Shown: positions 25,171 through 33,218 of the stretch, in pieces
Numbering within the stretch: the first letter of the stretch is position 1
How the letters are laid out: every line of letters begins with the position of its first letter
IMG/VR virus record: IMGVR_UViG_3300035698_014122
Location: 1-53,546 of that record
Reading direction: 5' to 3' (one strand)
Origin: a virus
DNA length: 53,546 bases
Translations under genes and position numbers: made by a program
Notes under the pieces: model-generated
What the model saw: only the letters and a program-made list of their open reading frames with translations
What the model was told of the DNA's origin: nothing
Databases searched by the model: none

Positions 25171-25821
25171 ATGGATATGAATGAAGCATTACTTGAAGAC
25201 TTCGATCTATTATTTGAAGAGTCTACAGAAAAAATCCTTAGTGAAGAAATGTCTGATACAAAAGTAGCTAAAGAAGTTAAGAAAATAAAGGCAAGTTTTC
25301 CTTACAAAGAACTTTCAAAAGGTCTTTGGGGAGATTCTGCAGCAATCAGAGCTGCCGGATTAGATGTAGCTGCAATGAGAGTTTGGCAAAAGAAATATGC
25401 AGCAGCACTCAAAACTTTTAACACAAGCATAGCACCTAAAAACATGGCTTCTGCTAAAGCTGCAGAGTATATGGTTAAAGCTAAGGTTGCTAAAAAAGAA
25501 CTAAAAAGTATGTATGGTAAAGTTGTTGGCTTTGAAAAGAAAATTTCTAAAGGAACAGCAAAAGCAGCTGGAGCTAAAGGCAAAGCTGTAGTTGGAAAAA
25601 TCAATACAAAAGTTGCAGCAGAAAAAGCAAAAGCTGTAGGCGATAAGAAAGTAGCAGATGCTGCTATAGCAAAGAAAGCAGCCGCTAAAAAGAAACGTGA
25701 TGGTAATAAAGTAGCTAAAGCCAAAGCAGCAATTGCTGCTGACAAGAAAGCTAAAAAAGATGCTTTCATAGGAAAAGTCAAAGGTAAAGTTGCTAAAATA
25801 AACTTTGTTTCTGGCAAATAA
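25171..25821 (+). CDS. Histone H1-like Ala/Lys-rich internal head protein
   Basis: 216 aa. The first 30 residues are acidic (MDMNEALLEDFDLLFEESTE, then KILSEE) and look like a propeptide with LSE/LFEE sites. From about residue 95 the protein is an almost pure Ala/Lys/Gly chain (AKAAGAKGKAVVGK, KKAAAKKKRDG), as in histone H1 tails. Cleavage would remove the acidic part and release a polycation suited to DNA neutralisation. It occupies the gp68 position directly before the protease. Confidence 0.7.
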   Translation: MDMNEALLEDFDLLFEESTEKILSEEMSDTKVAKEVKKIKASFPYKELSKGLWGDSAAIRAAGLDVAAMRVWQKKYAAALKTFNTSIAPKNMASAKAAEYMVKAKVAKKELKSMYGKVVGFEKKISKGTAKAAGAKGKAVVGKINTKVAAEKAKAVGDKKVADAAIAKKAAAKKKRDGNKVAKAKAAIAADKKAKKDAFIGKVKGKVAKINFVSGK

Positions 25822-25831
25822 GGAGACTGAT

Positions 25832-26446
25832 ATGGATAATTTATTCTTAGAAGATTATACAGACATATTTGAATATCAGTTAGTGGAATCCACTAAAGAT
25901 AGCAAAGGCTATTTTATTCGTGGAGTAGTTTCCAGAGCTGGTTCTAAAAATAAAAATAAAAGAGTTTATCCTATTTCTGTTATGGAAAGCGCAATAGAGT
26001 CCTTACAAGAGGCAGTCGGTAGTGGTGGATTTGTCGGAGAATTAGACCATCCACCTACACCAAAAATTAATATCAATAAAATTTCCCATAAAATTACTAA
26101 ATTAAAAATGGCACCAGATGGTGCAGTGCTTGCAGAAATGGTTGTGCTTGATACCGATGAAGGTGTTACATTAAAAAAATTAATTGATGGTGGAGTTAGA
26201 CTTGGTGTTTCAACAAGAGGATTAGGTGGCGTTAAACCATATTCTGGCCCTCTCGGATCTATAGGAGAAGGACTTGTAGAAGTTCAGCCTGGATTTAGAA
26301 TGAAAGCAATTGATGTTGTTTTCGATCCATCGGCTGGAGATGATGGAAGACCAAACTTTGTAACGGAGGACGTTACAGAAAATGGTATAGTATTAGGATA
26401 CTCAGCAACATTTGAAAGAGTGTGGACTGATGTATTTGGAAGTTAA
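25832..26446 (+). CDS. 21: Prohead protease (gp21-like)
   Basis: 204 aa from the ATG at 25832, preceded by AAGGAG; an in-frame upstream TTG overlaps the previous gene and is unlikely. GELDHPP contains the catalytic His and LGVSTRGLGG the nucleophilic Ser of the herpesvirus-assemblin-like T4 protease fold; IDVVFDPSAGD closes the core. It matures capsid, scaffold and internal proteins at L/I-x-E sites. The N-terminal MDNLFLEDYTDIFEYQLVE may be its own propeptide. Confidence 0.9.
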   Translation: MDNLFLEDYTDIFEYQLVESTKDSKGYFIRGVVSRAGSKNKNKRVYPISVMESAIESLQEAVGSGGFVGELDHPPTPKININKISHKITKLKMAPDGAVLAEMVVLDTDEGVTLKKLIDGGVRLGVSTRGLGGVKPYSGPLGSIGEGLVEVQPGFRMKAIDVVFDPSAGDDGRPNFVTEDVTENGIVLGYSATFERVWTDVFGS

Positions 26447-26458
26447 ATACGTTATTTT

Positions 26459-26485
26459 GGGATATATTAAAGATAATAATATCCC
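26459..26485. repeat. Inverted repeat GGGATAT/ATATCCC before the scaffold gene
   Basis: Seven-base arms 13 nt apart enclose AAAGATAAT, a partial late motif. No T-run follows, so it is not a classical terminator; an mRNA hairpin or operator is possible. Confidence 0.5.
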
Positions 26486-26522
26486 TAATAACAACATATA
26501 AATTAATTTGGAGGAAACCAAT

Positions 26523-27320
26523 ATGGCTAATGAAATACTTCATATGGAACTATCAACTGAAGATGAAACATTACTAAGAGAAAGCCTTTCTACTTGGAAA
26601 GAGGAAGTTTATGCTACACTTTTAGAAGAAGTTGAAGAGTTGAAAACTACGAAGATCGAAGAACTTGAAGAAGCTAATAGAGAATATCAGTCAGAAGTGA
26701 AAGAAGAATTTGCTTCTAAGATGGTAAACGCTCTTGAAGAAATGAGATCTGAAATCAGAGCAGAAGTTCTAAGTGAAATGATCGAATCGAATCCTGAGTT
26801 ACAGATTCTGGAAAGAATTAAGGAACTCGTTGCACCAACTATTAACGAAGAGTATTTTGGAAACATTTATGCTGAAGAGATTCAGACACTTCGTGAAGAA
26901 AATGACAAACTTGTAGCTGCAGCAGAATTAGAAGAAGGAGCTGAAACGCTTGCTGAACTTATCGCACCTTACGCAGAAAGAACTCAAGGCATCATTCTTG
27001 CAATGATTAAAGAAGGAAATTCTGAAGAAGTAACAGAACAATTTTATGAACTAATCGAAAGTCTTAAAGGACTTGAGGAAGACGATGAAGTTGAAGACGA
27101 AGACGACGAAGAAGATGTTGACGACGAAGATTCTGAAGACGATGAAGATTCCGAAGATGACGATGACGAAGAAAATGAAGAAGAAGATGATGATGACGTA
27201 GATGAGTCAACTGACGAAAACGCTGATGGTTACATTAACGAAAACGAAACTGGCGAAGAAACTACTCCTAAAAAGAAAATAAATTCATTACTTTCTGAAA
27301 TGAGAGGTCTATCTAACTAA
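26523..27320 (+). CDS. 22: Scaffold / prohead core protein (gp22-like)
   Basis: 265 aa from the ATG at 26523 behind GGAGG. Long acidic helices (about 1-150), then a near-continuous Asp/Glu tract (about 183-230), and a basic C-terminus PKKKINSLLSEMRGLSN like the capsid-contacting end of scaffolds. It lies between protease and capsid genes as in T4. Multiple LxE sites would allow complete digestion. The identity rests on position and composition. Confidence 0.75.
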   Translation: MANEILHMELSTEDETLLRESLSTWKEEVYATLLEEVEELKTTKIEELEEANREYQSEVKEEFASKMVNALEEMRSEIRAEVLSEMIESNPELQILERIKELVAPTINEEYFGNIYAEEIQTLREENDKLVAAAELEEGAETLAELIAPYAERTQGIILAMIKEGNSEEVTEQFYELIESLKGLEEDDEVEDEDDEEDVDDEDSEDDEDSEDDDDEENEEEDDDDVDESTDENADGYINENETGEETTPKKKINSLLSEMRGLSN

Positions 27321-27388
27321 TAAACTATAATTTTATAGATATTGGTAAGGTAAGTATTAGATAATATATTATATGGAGGACAATACAT

Positions 27389-28894
27389 ATGTATTTAGAT
27401 AGAAATGCACGTCTTCAAGAAGAAGCTAATATGACTGGAAACTGGTCATGGTTAACAGAAGGACTTGAAGATAAAGATGAAATAGTTAATACGTCAATAG
27501 TTTTACAGAACTCTTACGAGTCCATGATTGCTGAAGGACAATTAGCTGAAGGTTGGTTAGAAGCTCTTCTTAACGAAGATGAAATAAATGAAGCACCTCA
27601 GACTTCCACAGCAGTTGGAACAAATGTAATTCCAAAAGTTTTATTCCCAGTAATCAGACGAGTTATGCCTGCACTTATTGCTAATCAGTTAGTATCTGTA
27701 CAGCCAATTACCGCAAGAACCGGTATTATTTATAATATCGCTTATACATTTTCTGATTCAAAAGGAGATATTAGTGCTGATGATGAATATACAGGTAACG
27801 TAACTTTGGGTTCCCCAGGTTTCTCTACTTTCTATTCAAGTGAAAGAATTGGCCCATTTACTGCTACTGTAAATAGTACAGATGATACTGATGATGACAT
27901 TGCTGCTAATACGTTGACATTTTTCGGAACAACGATTGCAGATTTTGAAATTAAAAGAATAGAAGTTTATTCAGCAGCTGGAATAAGATTAACAACAATT
28001 CTTGATACAGTTGACGGAGCAACTCCAGGTTGGGAAGTATCTAATTCAAATGTTGGTTATGATGCATCTACCGGAGATATCGTTCTTAAATCAGCAGAAA
28101 CCGCAGATGTTCCTTGGGCAGCAGGTGATGTACTTACAGTATTCTTGGTTTATAATCAGGAAGGTTCCAGTAAAATTCCTGAGATGGAATTCAGTATCAA
28201 CAGTCAGACTGTTGACACGACTGAAAGAAAATTAAAGATCAGATGGACAAAAGAAGCTGAACAGGATATGAAAGCTTTCCATAAGATCGATGTAGAAAGT
28301 GAACTTGTAAAAGTTGCTTCTATGGAAATGAATTATGAAATTGACCGTGAACTTCTTACTTATATTAGTGATACGGTTACTGACGAACTTTCGTTCACTC
28401 ATAATTGGTTAGATGACGCATCCGTAACTGGAAATAATACTACTGGTAACTATTTAGATAGACACCGAGCACTTTCACAGAAAATCGCAATGGTTTCTGC
28501 AAAAGTTGCACAGTATAATAGACAGGGTGCAGCAAACTGGGCAGTGGTTTCACCACAAGTGGCATCAGTACTTGCAATGCTTCCTAACTTCAAAGGCGAA
28601 ATTGCTGGAAATAGCTTGAACGTAACTCAGGCTGGTGTTCTTGGTGGAAATATCAAGATTTACATCGATCCTAATAATTCTTCTAGCGAAATTCTTATGG
28701 GTTATAAGAGTAATTCTTCAACCTACGGCGCTGGTGTAGTTTATTCTCCATATACAAATTGGATGAGTAATACTGTTACACATCCTGATAACTTTAACTC
28801 TATCAGAGGGTTCTTCTCTCGATACGCAGTAACGAAAGTTGTTAGAGGACAGTGGTTCTACGCAAAACTTAACGTAACCGGACTTACTTTCTAA
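27389..28894 (+). CDS. 23: Major capsid protein (gp23-like)
   Basis: 501 aa, HK97 fold of the T4 type. VLFPVIRRVMPALIANQLVSV followed by QPITARTG is the family hallmark (residues about 87-115). The N-terminal 66 residues are an acidic delta domain ending ALLNEDEINE|APQTS, a convincing gp21-type cleavage site. KLKIRWTKEAEQDMKAFHKIDVE and the C-terminal RGFFSRYAVTKVVRGQWFY strands are also typical. A TGGAGG ribosome site follows an AT-rich segment with AGATAATATATTAT. Confidence 0.93.
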   Translation: MYLDRNARLQEEANMTGNWSWLTEGLEDKDEIVNTSIVLQNSYESMIAEGQLAEGWLEALLNEDEINEAPQTSTAVGTNVIPKVLFPVIRRVMPALIANQLVSVQPITARTGIIYNIAYTFSDSKGDISADDEYTGNVTLGSPGFSTFYSSERIGPFTATVNSTDDTDDDIAANTLTFFGTTIADFEIKRIEVYSAAGIRLTTILDTVDGATPGWEVSNSNVGYDASTGDIVLKSAETADVPWAAGDVLTVFLVYNQEGSSKIPEMEFSINSQTVDTTERKLKIRWTKEAEQDMKAFHKIDVESELVKVASMEMNYEIDRELLTYISDTVTDELSFTHNWLDDASVTGNNTTGNYLDRHRALSQKIAMVSAKVAQYNRQGAANWAVVSPQVASVLAMLPNFKGEIAGNSLNVTQAGVLGGNIKIYIDPNNSSSEILMGYKSNSSTYGAGVVYSPYTNWMSNTVTHPDNFNSIRGFFSRYAVTKVVRGQWFYAKLNVTGLTF

Positions 28895-28920
28895 AGAAAA
28901 GTAATAATTAGACTTATATG

Positions 28921-28945
28921 ACCCACTCAATTGAGTGGGTTTTTT
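28921..28945 (+). terminator. Intrinsic terminator after the capsid gene
   Basis: ACCCACTC-AATT-GAGTGGGT stem (8 bp) followed by six T. Confidence 0.9.
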
Positions 28946-28956
28946 ATTTCTCTAAC

Positions 28957-28967
28957 GTAAAGTTAAT
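28957..28967 (+). promoter_or_regulatory. GTAAAGRTAAT motif variant (candidate late promoter)
   Basis: GTAAAGTTAAT, 36 nt before the ATG at 28993 and directly after the capsid terminator. Confidence 0.45.
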
Positions 28968-28992
28968 GTTAAATAATCATAAGGAAAAATAT

Positions 28993-29514
28993 ATGAACTT
29001 AATAGAAATGAATGAAGCGTATGACGAGAATGCTTTAACTGAAGAATATTTATTACAAGAAGGATTGAAGTTTTTTAAGAAAAGTAAAAAACTTTATAAT
29101 TATGTGGATAGAGTAGATAAGAAATTAGCAAAGAAAGAAACTAAAAGCAAAATCTCTGCTTCTGAGATTTCTAAATTGAAAGCAATGAGTAAGGATTTGT
29201 TAAGGCTTGCTGATGAGTATAAGGTTGTTGAAGATAATGCTGCAGCAGGAAAGACAGATAAAAAAGTCGCTAAAGGAAAAATTAAACAGCTTGGTCAGAA
29301 AAATGCAAGGCTTTTAGCTTTATTGAAAAAAGATGAAACAAAACAAATTTTTAAGAAGATTGGTTTTGGAGCTATTGCTATTGGATTGACGGCTGCATTA
29401 ACACAGTTAGGAATGATGAATCCAACGATTGGTAAATTTCTTTATAGTAAAACAGCAACAGCAGCATCCACTCATTCATTGATACCTGATGGTGCTGATA
29501 TTCTTAAACGTTAG
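28993..29514 (+). CDS. Internal head protein candidate with leader and membrane segment
   Basis: 173 aa from the ATG at 28993. MNLIEMNEAYDENALTEEY then LLQE|GLKFF is a two-site acidic leader (MNE, LQE). The mature part is Lys-rich with one hydrophobic helix near the C-terminus (FGAIAIGLTAALTQLGMM). A basic protein that can insert in membrane fits an ejection protein. It has its own candidate late promoter and an adjacent terminator. Confidence 0.6.
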   Translation: MNLIEMNEAYDENALTEEYLLQEGLKFFKKSKKLYNYVDRVDKKLAKKETKSKISASEISKLKAMSKDLLRLADEYKVVEDNAAAGKTDKKVAKGKIKQLGQKNARLLALLKKDETKQIFKKIGFGAIAIGLTAALTQLGMMNPTIGKFLYSKTATAASTHSLIPDGADILKR

Positions 29515-29698
29515 AATCTTTATTTTCATATTCTAACCATAAATCACGAAAACTCTTAGAGTATTTATTAATATATTCTAAGAGTTTTTTATTTTCTAGT
29601 TCTTCATTACAACAACTTTCTTCTAGTAAACACTTTAATGTAAAAAGCTGAATCTTATTAAAAAGAATTGGCTGCCTTACTGGCTTGACCTTCTCCAT
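29504..29698 (-). CDS. Hypothetical small protein
   Basis: 64 aa from an ATG at 29698 (GTG at 29707 possible). It overlaps the end of the upstream minus gene by about 40 nt and the end of the convergent plus gene by 11 nt. Unknown; two adjacent Cys (ESCCNEE). Confidence 0.45.
   Translation of the reverse strand: MEKVKPVRQPILFNKIQLFTLKCLLEESCCNEELENKKLLEYINKYSKSFRDLWLEYENKDSNV
29551..29592 (+). terminator. Intrinsic terminator inside a convergent ORF
   Basis: A perfect 10-bp stem AACTCTTAGA / TCTAAGAGTT with T-run closes the plus-strand internal head protein transcript while lying within the minus-strand 64-aa ORF. Confidence 0.75.
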
Positions 29699-30095
29699 CG
29701 TTAACACCTATTTCCTGTATATTGGCCTTGTGCTTCGTAATTAAGTCACAAGAAATATTAATAACGTTTTCGAAACTACCATCTAAAGTTTTATATATTT
29801 CATATTTTGCATCGGACTTTTTTAAGTCTTCAATGTTATCAAGAGTAATAGTACCACCATCTGCAATATCTAATGTCTTCTTAAAGAACACCATTTTCCA
29901 TTCATCGTTAAAGGAATCATCCATATCTTCTTTTATAAGAATAAAGGCTATGTCATAATGTTCTGGAATATATCCCATTTGAAATTCTGGATACTCTTTG
30001 GTTAATAATCTTATAACATCGTTGTTAGTATATAATTCTAATTTTTCAGAATCAATTTTTGATGTATAAAACTTTGATGTATTGTTTTTAAACAC
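29658..30095 (-). CDS. Hypothetical protein, 145 aa
   Basis: GTG start overlapping the upstream stop. Soluble, mixed composition, no recognised motif. A GTAAAGGTAA motif lies on the same strand at 30110-30101, inside the upstream gene. Confidence 0.55.
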   Translation of the reverse strand: MFKNNTSKFYTSKIDSEKLELYTNNDVIRLLTKEYPEFQMGYIPEHYDIAFILIKEDMDDSFNDEWKMVFFKKTLDIADGGTITLDNIEDLKKSDAKYEIYKTLDGSFENVINISCDLITKHKANIQEIGVNDGEGQASKAANSF

Positions 30096-30426
30096 TATAT
30101 TTACCTTTACTATACCGCCACTGCATTAGTCCAACGATACCTTCTTTTTTAATTTTATCATATTCTTCTAAATCTTTTTCCAGTTTTTCTATTTGCTTTA
30201 CTTTGTCTTTAATGATTTCTCCGCTTCTGGTTAATTTATTACCCAAATGAAGCCAGCAAGCACCATCGCTTTTCCATCTAATAGTTGTGCCTAAGAATAC
30301 TTCGTCACAACCAGGCTTTTTGTGTATAACTTCTTCAGATATTCTTACTTCTTTAGAATGTTCTGACATTTCTTTTAACTTTAAGTATTCACCTAAAGTT
30401 ATTTCTACTTTTTGTTCCTCATTCAT
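30088..30426 (-). CDS. Hypothetical protein with coiled coil
   Basis: 112 aa. A folded N-terminal part (VEITLGEYLKLKEMS, then DEVFLGTTIRWKSDGACWLHL) followed by a predicted coiled coil (KDKVKQIEKLEKDLEEYDKI). Starts 8 bases inside the upstream gene. Confidence 0.55.
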   Translation of the reverse strand: MNEEQKVEITLGEYLKLKEMSEHSKEVRISEEVIHKKPGCDEVFLGTTIRWKSDGACWLHLGNKLTRSGEIIKDKVKQIEKLEKDLEEYDKIKKEGIVGLMQWRYSKGKYSV

Positions 30427-30595
30427 TTTTAGTTACCTCTTCCCAATATTTTTTTACAATAAACTTCATAGGTTTATTACATATGTGACAAAAGTCAACA
30501 ACACATTTAAGTTTTTTCTGGCTTTTGCTTATCCATATAAAATTTCTTTTATGACCACATTCTCCAACTGCATAAAAATCATGTTTATAACTCAT
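30419..30595 (-). CDS. Small zinc-finger-like protein
   Basis: 58 aa. AVGECGHKRNF with FCHICNKPMKF gives a C-x-H and C-x2-C type metal site. Its ATG overlaps the stop of the AAA ATPase gene and its own stop overlaps the next start. Function unknown. Confidence 0.6.
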   Translation of the reverse strand: MSYKHDFYAVGECGHKRNFIWISKSQKKLKCVVDFCHICNKPMKFIVKKYWEEVTKNE

Positions 30596-31740
30596 AACAT
30601 ATAATCCTTACTATTTCCAGCTTCTTTTGCTTTATTAGCTCCGCTCACCTTATTCTTAATTATACTAATTATTTCTTTTATTGTCAAGTTTTCTTCTGAG
30701 AACTTATAAATGTTTATATCATCACAAATTCCTTTTAAGGTTGCGTAAGAGATATCAGCATTTAATAAAGATAAATGCTCAATCATTTTTGTGAAATATT
30801 CATTCTCTTCTGGAATATATGCTTTGAAAAATTCCAAATAATTTTCTTTAGTTGGAAGATTATAGTCAAAAACTTTATCTATTCTTCCTGGTCGTATGAA
30901 AGCACTATCAAACATATCTATATTGTTAGTAGTGAATATAGAAACAACATCGTTAATCTCTTCTACACCCTCAAGTGTATTTAAGATAATTCCAAGTATT
31001 TCACTTGGAGAGTTATGTGTTTCAGTTCTTTCCATAATAGCTGCGTCAAAGTCTTCAAATACAAATATCTTTTTTCCTTCTTCGTAGTATTCATCTATAT
31101 CGTTAAGAAATTCCTTAACTGTTTTGAACTGATGATATGCTATTCCTTTTTTTGTTGCTTCGTTTCTTAACCACTGTAAAGTTAAAGTTTTTCCAGTTCC
31201 TGGCTGTCCTTGAAGAGCAATGCCTCTTTTGAGCTTTATGTGCTTATCTCTACAATAACTTCTAAACTCTTCGTTTTCAAGAAATTCAATTGTTTCTTTT
31301 TGAATTTTTTCAAAGTCAAATCCAATAATAGGAATACTTTCATTAAACTTAAAGTTTTTCTTTTCCTCTCTTTCTTTAAGCTCTTTTAGAATCAGTTCCA
31401 TTTCTGATGTTCTACCAAGCAAGAAATCATAAGCTCTATCAAATGTAAAAGGAGTAACGAATTTAATAAAGCTCATATCGTTTATAGTGCAATAGTTTAT
31501 ATCAGAAATGACATGTTTTCTGTCTTCTTTTAAGCTATAATCTTGTATGAATTTAACCTTATAGTCAAAATCGCTATTAAATTTATTATACTTTAATACG
31601 TTCGTTGGTTCACTTTTAATAGAATCAACAAACTCATCACTTTCAGCAAAAAAGCTTACTGTTAAATTATATTCTCCATCAAAAAAATCTGCAATTTCTT
31701 TTCCGTAATTATCAAATACGAATTTTAATATATCATCCAT
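30592..31740 (-). CDS. AAA+ ATPase (FtsH/BCS1-like AAA module)
   Basis: 382 aa. The N-terminal 160 residues are unfamiliar. The AAA domain has Walker A GQPGTGKTLTL, Walker B FVFEDFDA, sensor 1 IFTTNN and arginine-finger block RPGRIDKVFDY. The arrangement is that of classical AAA remodelling ATPases such as BCS1 or FtsH, without a protease or membrane part. The 3' end of the gene contains an early-type promoter in the same direction. Confidence 0.85.
   Translation of the reverse strand: MDDILKFVFDNYGKEIADFFDGEYNLTVSFFAESDEFVDSIKSEPTNVLKYNKFNSDFDYKVKFIQDYSLKEDRKHVISDINYCTINDMSFIKFVTPFTFDRAYDFLLGRTSEMELILKELKEREEKKNFKFNESIPIIGFDFEKIQKETIEFLENEEFRSYCRDKHIKLKRGIALQGQPGTGKTLTLQWLRNEATKKGIAYHQFKTVKEFLNDIDEYYEEGKKIFVFEDFDAAIMERTETHNSPSEILGIILNTLEGVEEINDVVSIFTTNNIDMFDSAFIRPGRIDKVFDYNLPTKENYLEFFKAYIPEENEYFTKMIEHLSLLNADISYATLKGICDDINIYKFSEENLTIKEIISIIKNKVSGANKAKEAGNSKDYML
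30659..30687 (-). promoter_or_regulatory. Early-type sigma-70 promoter inside the AAA gene
   Basis: TTGACA at 30687-30682, a 17-nt spacer, TATAAT at 30664-30659, within the AAA coding region (about residues 352-361) and pointing at the small downstream genes. The spacer is rearranged slightly (AAATAATTAG). Confidence 0.75.
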
Positions 31741-31958
31741 GAATGTGTTCCTTTCTTTGAGTTGTTTGCGATATCAGATGAATCGTCACTATTCGAATCA
31801 TGATACATTGGTGTGTGTGATACATCAGAACAATCTATTATTGAGTTGTCTTTACCACAATTTATTATAAACATAGAGTCCCATTTATCTTCTTTTATTT
31901 CATATGTCGTCCTAGAAAACCAAGTAGGCTTATGCAAAATTTGATTATAAATATTCAT
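31725..31958 (-). CDS. Small hypothetical protein, tandem paralogue A
   Basis: 77 aa from an ATG at 31958 behind AGAAGAA; a GTG at 32006 is an alternative that overlaps the upstream gene. MNIYNQILHKPTWFSRTTYEIKED resembles the start of the neighbour encoded at 32166 (IYDSFIGFHEPSFIREKYEI). Ser/Asp-rich tail. Function unknown. Confidence 0.5.
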   Translation of the reverse strand: MNIYNQILHKPTWFSRTTYEIKEDKWDSMFIINCGKDNSIIDCSDVSHTPMYHDSNSDDSSDIANNSKKGTHSWMIY

Positions 31959-32166
31959 TTCTTCTATTGTTAATGAACTGGCAACAATAAAAAGAGGTAG
32001 ATTCACAATTTTTAATCATACTTTCTTTACAAGATGCTTTTTTAATTATTCCTATGTTCTTACTTCTAATGGTAAATGGTGCATGCCGTTCATCATTTAT
32101 TATTTCATATTTTTCTCTAATAAATGATGGTTCATGAAATCCAATAAAACTATCATAAATTATCAT
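31945..32166 (-). CDS. Small hypothetical protein, tandem paralogue B
   Basis: 73 aa. Shares the pattern IY..........P-S/T-x2-R-x2-YEI with the next gene, suggesting local duplication. Cys-rich C-terminus (SFYCCQF). Function unknown. Confidence 0.5.
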   Translation of the reverse strand: MIIYDSFIGFHEPSFIREKYEIINDERHAPFTIRSKNIGIIKKASCKESMIKNCESTSFYCCQFINNRRNEYL

Positions 32167-32534
32167 CTCTTAACAAGTCTCTCTATTTTATTAGACATAG
32201 CTTTTGCTATGTCGTTAATACTTTCAGGAGTTAAACTCATTAGCTCTTGAACGTTTTGCATTTCAAGCCCGTAACAAAGAGCAAATAATTTTGCTTTCCA
32301 TAAAGATCTTTCATCTTCTAACTCTTTAATTCTATCAGTAAAAGTTTTTCCTTTAATTGTTATACTATTTACAAATATTGACGCAGCCTCTGGAGGTTCT
32401 AAATCTCCTGTCGGCTCCCACGTATTCATATTAAAAGTTAGAGTTTTACCATCCTTTCCTGTAAAACAAACCGTAGGTTCTATCTTTGAGAACTCTAAGA
32501 CGTTTGCTTCATATACTTTATCATTTATTTTCAT
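32163..32534 (-). CDS. Hypothetical protein, 123 aa
   Basis: Start set at the ATG at 32534 behind AAAGGAT; a TTG two codons upstream is in frame. A beta-rich N-terminal half (VCFTGKDGKTLTFNMNTW) and a helical C-terminal half. Overlaps both neighbours by a few bases. Unknown family. Confidence 0.55.
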   Translation of the reverse strand: MKINDKVYEANVLEFSKIEPTVCFTGKDGKTLTFNMNTWEPTGDLEPPEAASIFVNSITIKGKTFTDRIKELEDERSLWKAKLFALCYGLEMQNVQELMSLTPESINDIAKAMSNKIERLVKR

Positions 32535-33025
32535 ATCCAATCCTTTGTTGGTTTACCTGCATCTGTTGATACAAATAGTTTTTTTGGTATAGTTCGCAAA
32601 CCTGCATAAAACATAGCTTTGTTTGAATCTTCATGCAAAGTCCACATTCCAAAATCAAATAACCATACCGCTGTTTTCCATACTCCTGGATCTGGAAGGT
32701 TATTATCGATATACCATTTTCTATATTCATCAAGAGTATATTGAACAGGAATTTCTCCTAAACCTTCACAAGTTTTACAGTCATGAACTGCTTTCCCATC
32801 ACCTCCGCAATATGGGCATCCTATTAAAAACCCTCCGCACTCGCAGCCATGAATACCGATTCCCATAGCCATCCCTTCCGAACATTTTTCGCAATCAGGA
32901 CACATTTCATGTGTTGGCGGATGAATAAGATGTTTGACTTCATCTTCTCTTAAATAACTACCAGTATCCCAAACATGCATTTCAGAAACACATTCATTTC
33001 CCCAAACATCATATCTTTTAATCAT
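32531..33025 (-). CDS. Cys-rich zinc-binding protein with DnaJ-like cysteine repeats
   Basis: 164 aa. Consecutive CxxC-type elements, CPDCEKC, HGCECGG, GCPYCGGDG and CKTCEGLGE, resemble the DnaJ central zinc domain (CxxCxGxG). The C-terminal 70 residues are aromatic-rich and unfamiliar. A chaperone-like or nucleic-acid-binding role is possible. Confidence 0.65.
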   Translation of the reverse strand: MIKRYDVWGNECVSEMHVWDTGSYLREDEVKHLIHPPTHEMCPDCEKCSEGMAMGIGIHGCECGGFLIGCPYCGGDGKAVHDCKTCEGLGEIPVQYTLDEYRKWYIDNNLPDPGVWKTAVWLFDFGMWTLHEDSNKAMFYAGLRTIPKKLFVSTDAGKPTKDWI

Positions 33026-33218
33026 TTTTTTCCCTTGCTTTTGCTTTTCCTGCCATAAACCCTACAGCAAATCCGGTTGCATACACTATAGTATCATCAC
33101 TACTTCTTGTATTTGTAACCATTGTTGCAAATCTCATGCTATTGAAGAAGTTGTCACTATCGTCACTATAAAATGATTTATTATACGCTTCTTCCATTTC
33201 TTTTTCTTCTTCACTCAT
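33018..33218 (-). CDS. Hypothetical small protein
   Basis: 66 aa. Acidic N-terminus and one weakly hydrophobic Gly-rich segment (TIVYATGFAVGFMAGKAKA). Overlaps both neighbours by a few bases, consistent with an operon. Unknown. Confidence 0.5.
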   Translation of the reverse strand: MSEEEKEMEEAYNKSFYSDDSDNFFNSMRFATMVTNTRSSDDTIVYATGFAVGFMAGKAKAREKND

